Positions 5,712 to 6,202 of a DNA stretch of 6,202 bases are shown here, piece by piece. This DNA is from Candidatus Luteimonas excrementigallinarum. GTDB taxonomy: Bacteria > Pseudomonadota > Gammaproteobacteria > Xanthomonadales > Xanthomonadaceae. The stretch covers positions 1-6,202 of the forward strand of contig DXCY01000234.1 in assembly GCA_019115725.1 (NCBI GenBank), written 5' to 3'. Each line of letters begins with the position of its first letter. Position 1 is the stretch's first letter. A program made the translations under genes and the position numbers. The notes beneath the pieces are model-generated. The model ran no database searches and was not told where the DNA came from. It worked only from the letters and a program-made list of their open reading frames with translations.

Positions 5712-6202
5712 GCGAACCGGTGAACAGCCAACCGGTGAGCAGGGTGCCCGTCATCGAGACCCGCGGCCTGGGCAAGGTGTATTCGCCCGGCACCCAGGCC
5801 GAGGTGGTGGCCCTGCGCGGGGTGGACCTGCGTATCGACCACGGCGAATTCGTGGCCATCATGGGGCCGTCCGGTTCGGGAAAATCGACCCTGATGAACC
5901 TGCTGGGCGCGCTGGATACGCCCAGCAGCGGCGATTACCTGTGCGACGGCGTGGAGGTGGCCAGCCTGGATCCGGAAGCGCTGGCGGAGCTGCGCCGGGA
6001 GAAGATCGGCTTCGTGTTCCAGGGCTTCCACCTGCTGCCGCGCATGAGCGCGCTGGACAACGTGGCCATGCCGCTGGGCTATGCGCGGGTGCCGGTGGCC
6101 GAGCGTGAGCAGCTGGCGCTGGACGCGCTGGAGGCGGTGGGCCTGGGCGAGCGTGCCATGCACCGGCCCAACGAGCTGTCGGGCGGTCAGCAGCAGCGCG
6201 TG
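5708..6202 (+). CDS. macB: MacB-type ABC transporter, ATP-binding domain, 3'-partial
   Basis: The first 165 codons of a LolD/MacB-class ABC ATPase. It has Walker A GPSGSGKST (residues 53-61), the Q-loop in FVFQGFHLLP with Q105, and the signature LSGGQQQRV (157-165), where the window ends. The Walker B motif, H-loop and any permease part are outside. In MacB the N-terminal ATPase is fused to a four-helix permease with a large periplasmic domain and powers export through MacA and an outer-membrane channel. The GTG start overlaps the macA stop as GTGA (5708-5711), so translation is probably coupled. In-frame GTG codons at 5720, 5735 and 5744 are alternatives, none with a good ribosome site. With only the ATPase visible, a separate LolD-like ATPase plus permease subunits cannot be excluded, but direct coupling to macA favours macB. 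Confidence 0.88.
   Translation, partial: MSEPVNSQPVSRVPVIETRGLGKVYSPGTQAEVVALRGVDLRIDHGEFVAIMGPSGSGKSTLMNLLGALDTPSSGDYLCDGVEVASLDPEALAELRREKIGFVFQGFHLLPRMSALDNVAMPLGYARVPVAEREQLALDALEAVGLGERAMHRPNELSGGQQQRV

Noticed and set aside
5474..6163. Minus-strand open frame of 229 codons opposite the macA end and macB start
   Set aside because: It lies opposite conserved ABC ATPase motifs and shows no family features of its own.

Overview
The window looks like a chromosomal segment of a high-GC gammaproteobacterium, most likely a member of the Xanthomonadaceae close to Stenotrophomonas. The evidence is strong G/C bias at third codon positions, the protein types and their order, and a GTAG-headed REP-like stem-loop of the kind known from Stenotrophomonas and Xanthomonas genomes. 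This assignment is inferred from the sequence alone. All genes lie on the + strand and no insertion sequence, tRNA, rRNA or CRISPR array is visible.

Left block (1-1990), housekeeping: the 3' part of cysQ (3'(2'),5'-bisphosphate nucleotidase) running in from the left edge, then mazG (nucleoside triphosphate pyrophosphohydrolase with two MazG domains), then, 8 nt after mazG, a 100-aa DUF962/Mpo1-like membrane protein. CysQ and MazG both remove unwanted nucleotides. The small membrane protein is probably co-transcribed with them, but its bacterial role is unclear.

Right block (2097-6202), envelope signalling and export: an OmpR/PhoB-type response regulator and a membrane histidine kinase 21 nt apart, then a MacA-type periplasmic adaptor and a MacB-type ATP-binding/permease gene that share a 4-nt GTGA overlap. 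MacB is cut by the right edge at its ABC signature motif. The expected picture is a two-component system beside a tripartite ABC efflux pump. From memory, S. maltophilia has such a pump, MacABC, with an outer-membrane TolC-like partner encoded next; that third gene would lie beyond this window.

The most unusual element is inside MacA. An insertion of about 120 residues sits in its membrane-proximal domain and carries two copies of an LTxxQ-like helix motif (as in Spy/CpxP periplasmic proteins) separated by a Gly/Pro/Gln/Met-rich linker. This accounts for nearly all of the excess length over E. coli MacA. Smaller points of interest are the tandem TGTC repeats just ahead of macA, a direct repeat flanking a hairpin ahead of the response regulator, and the REP-like element overlapping the cysQ stop codon.
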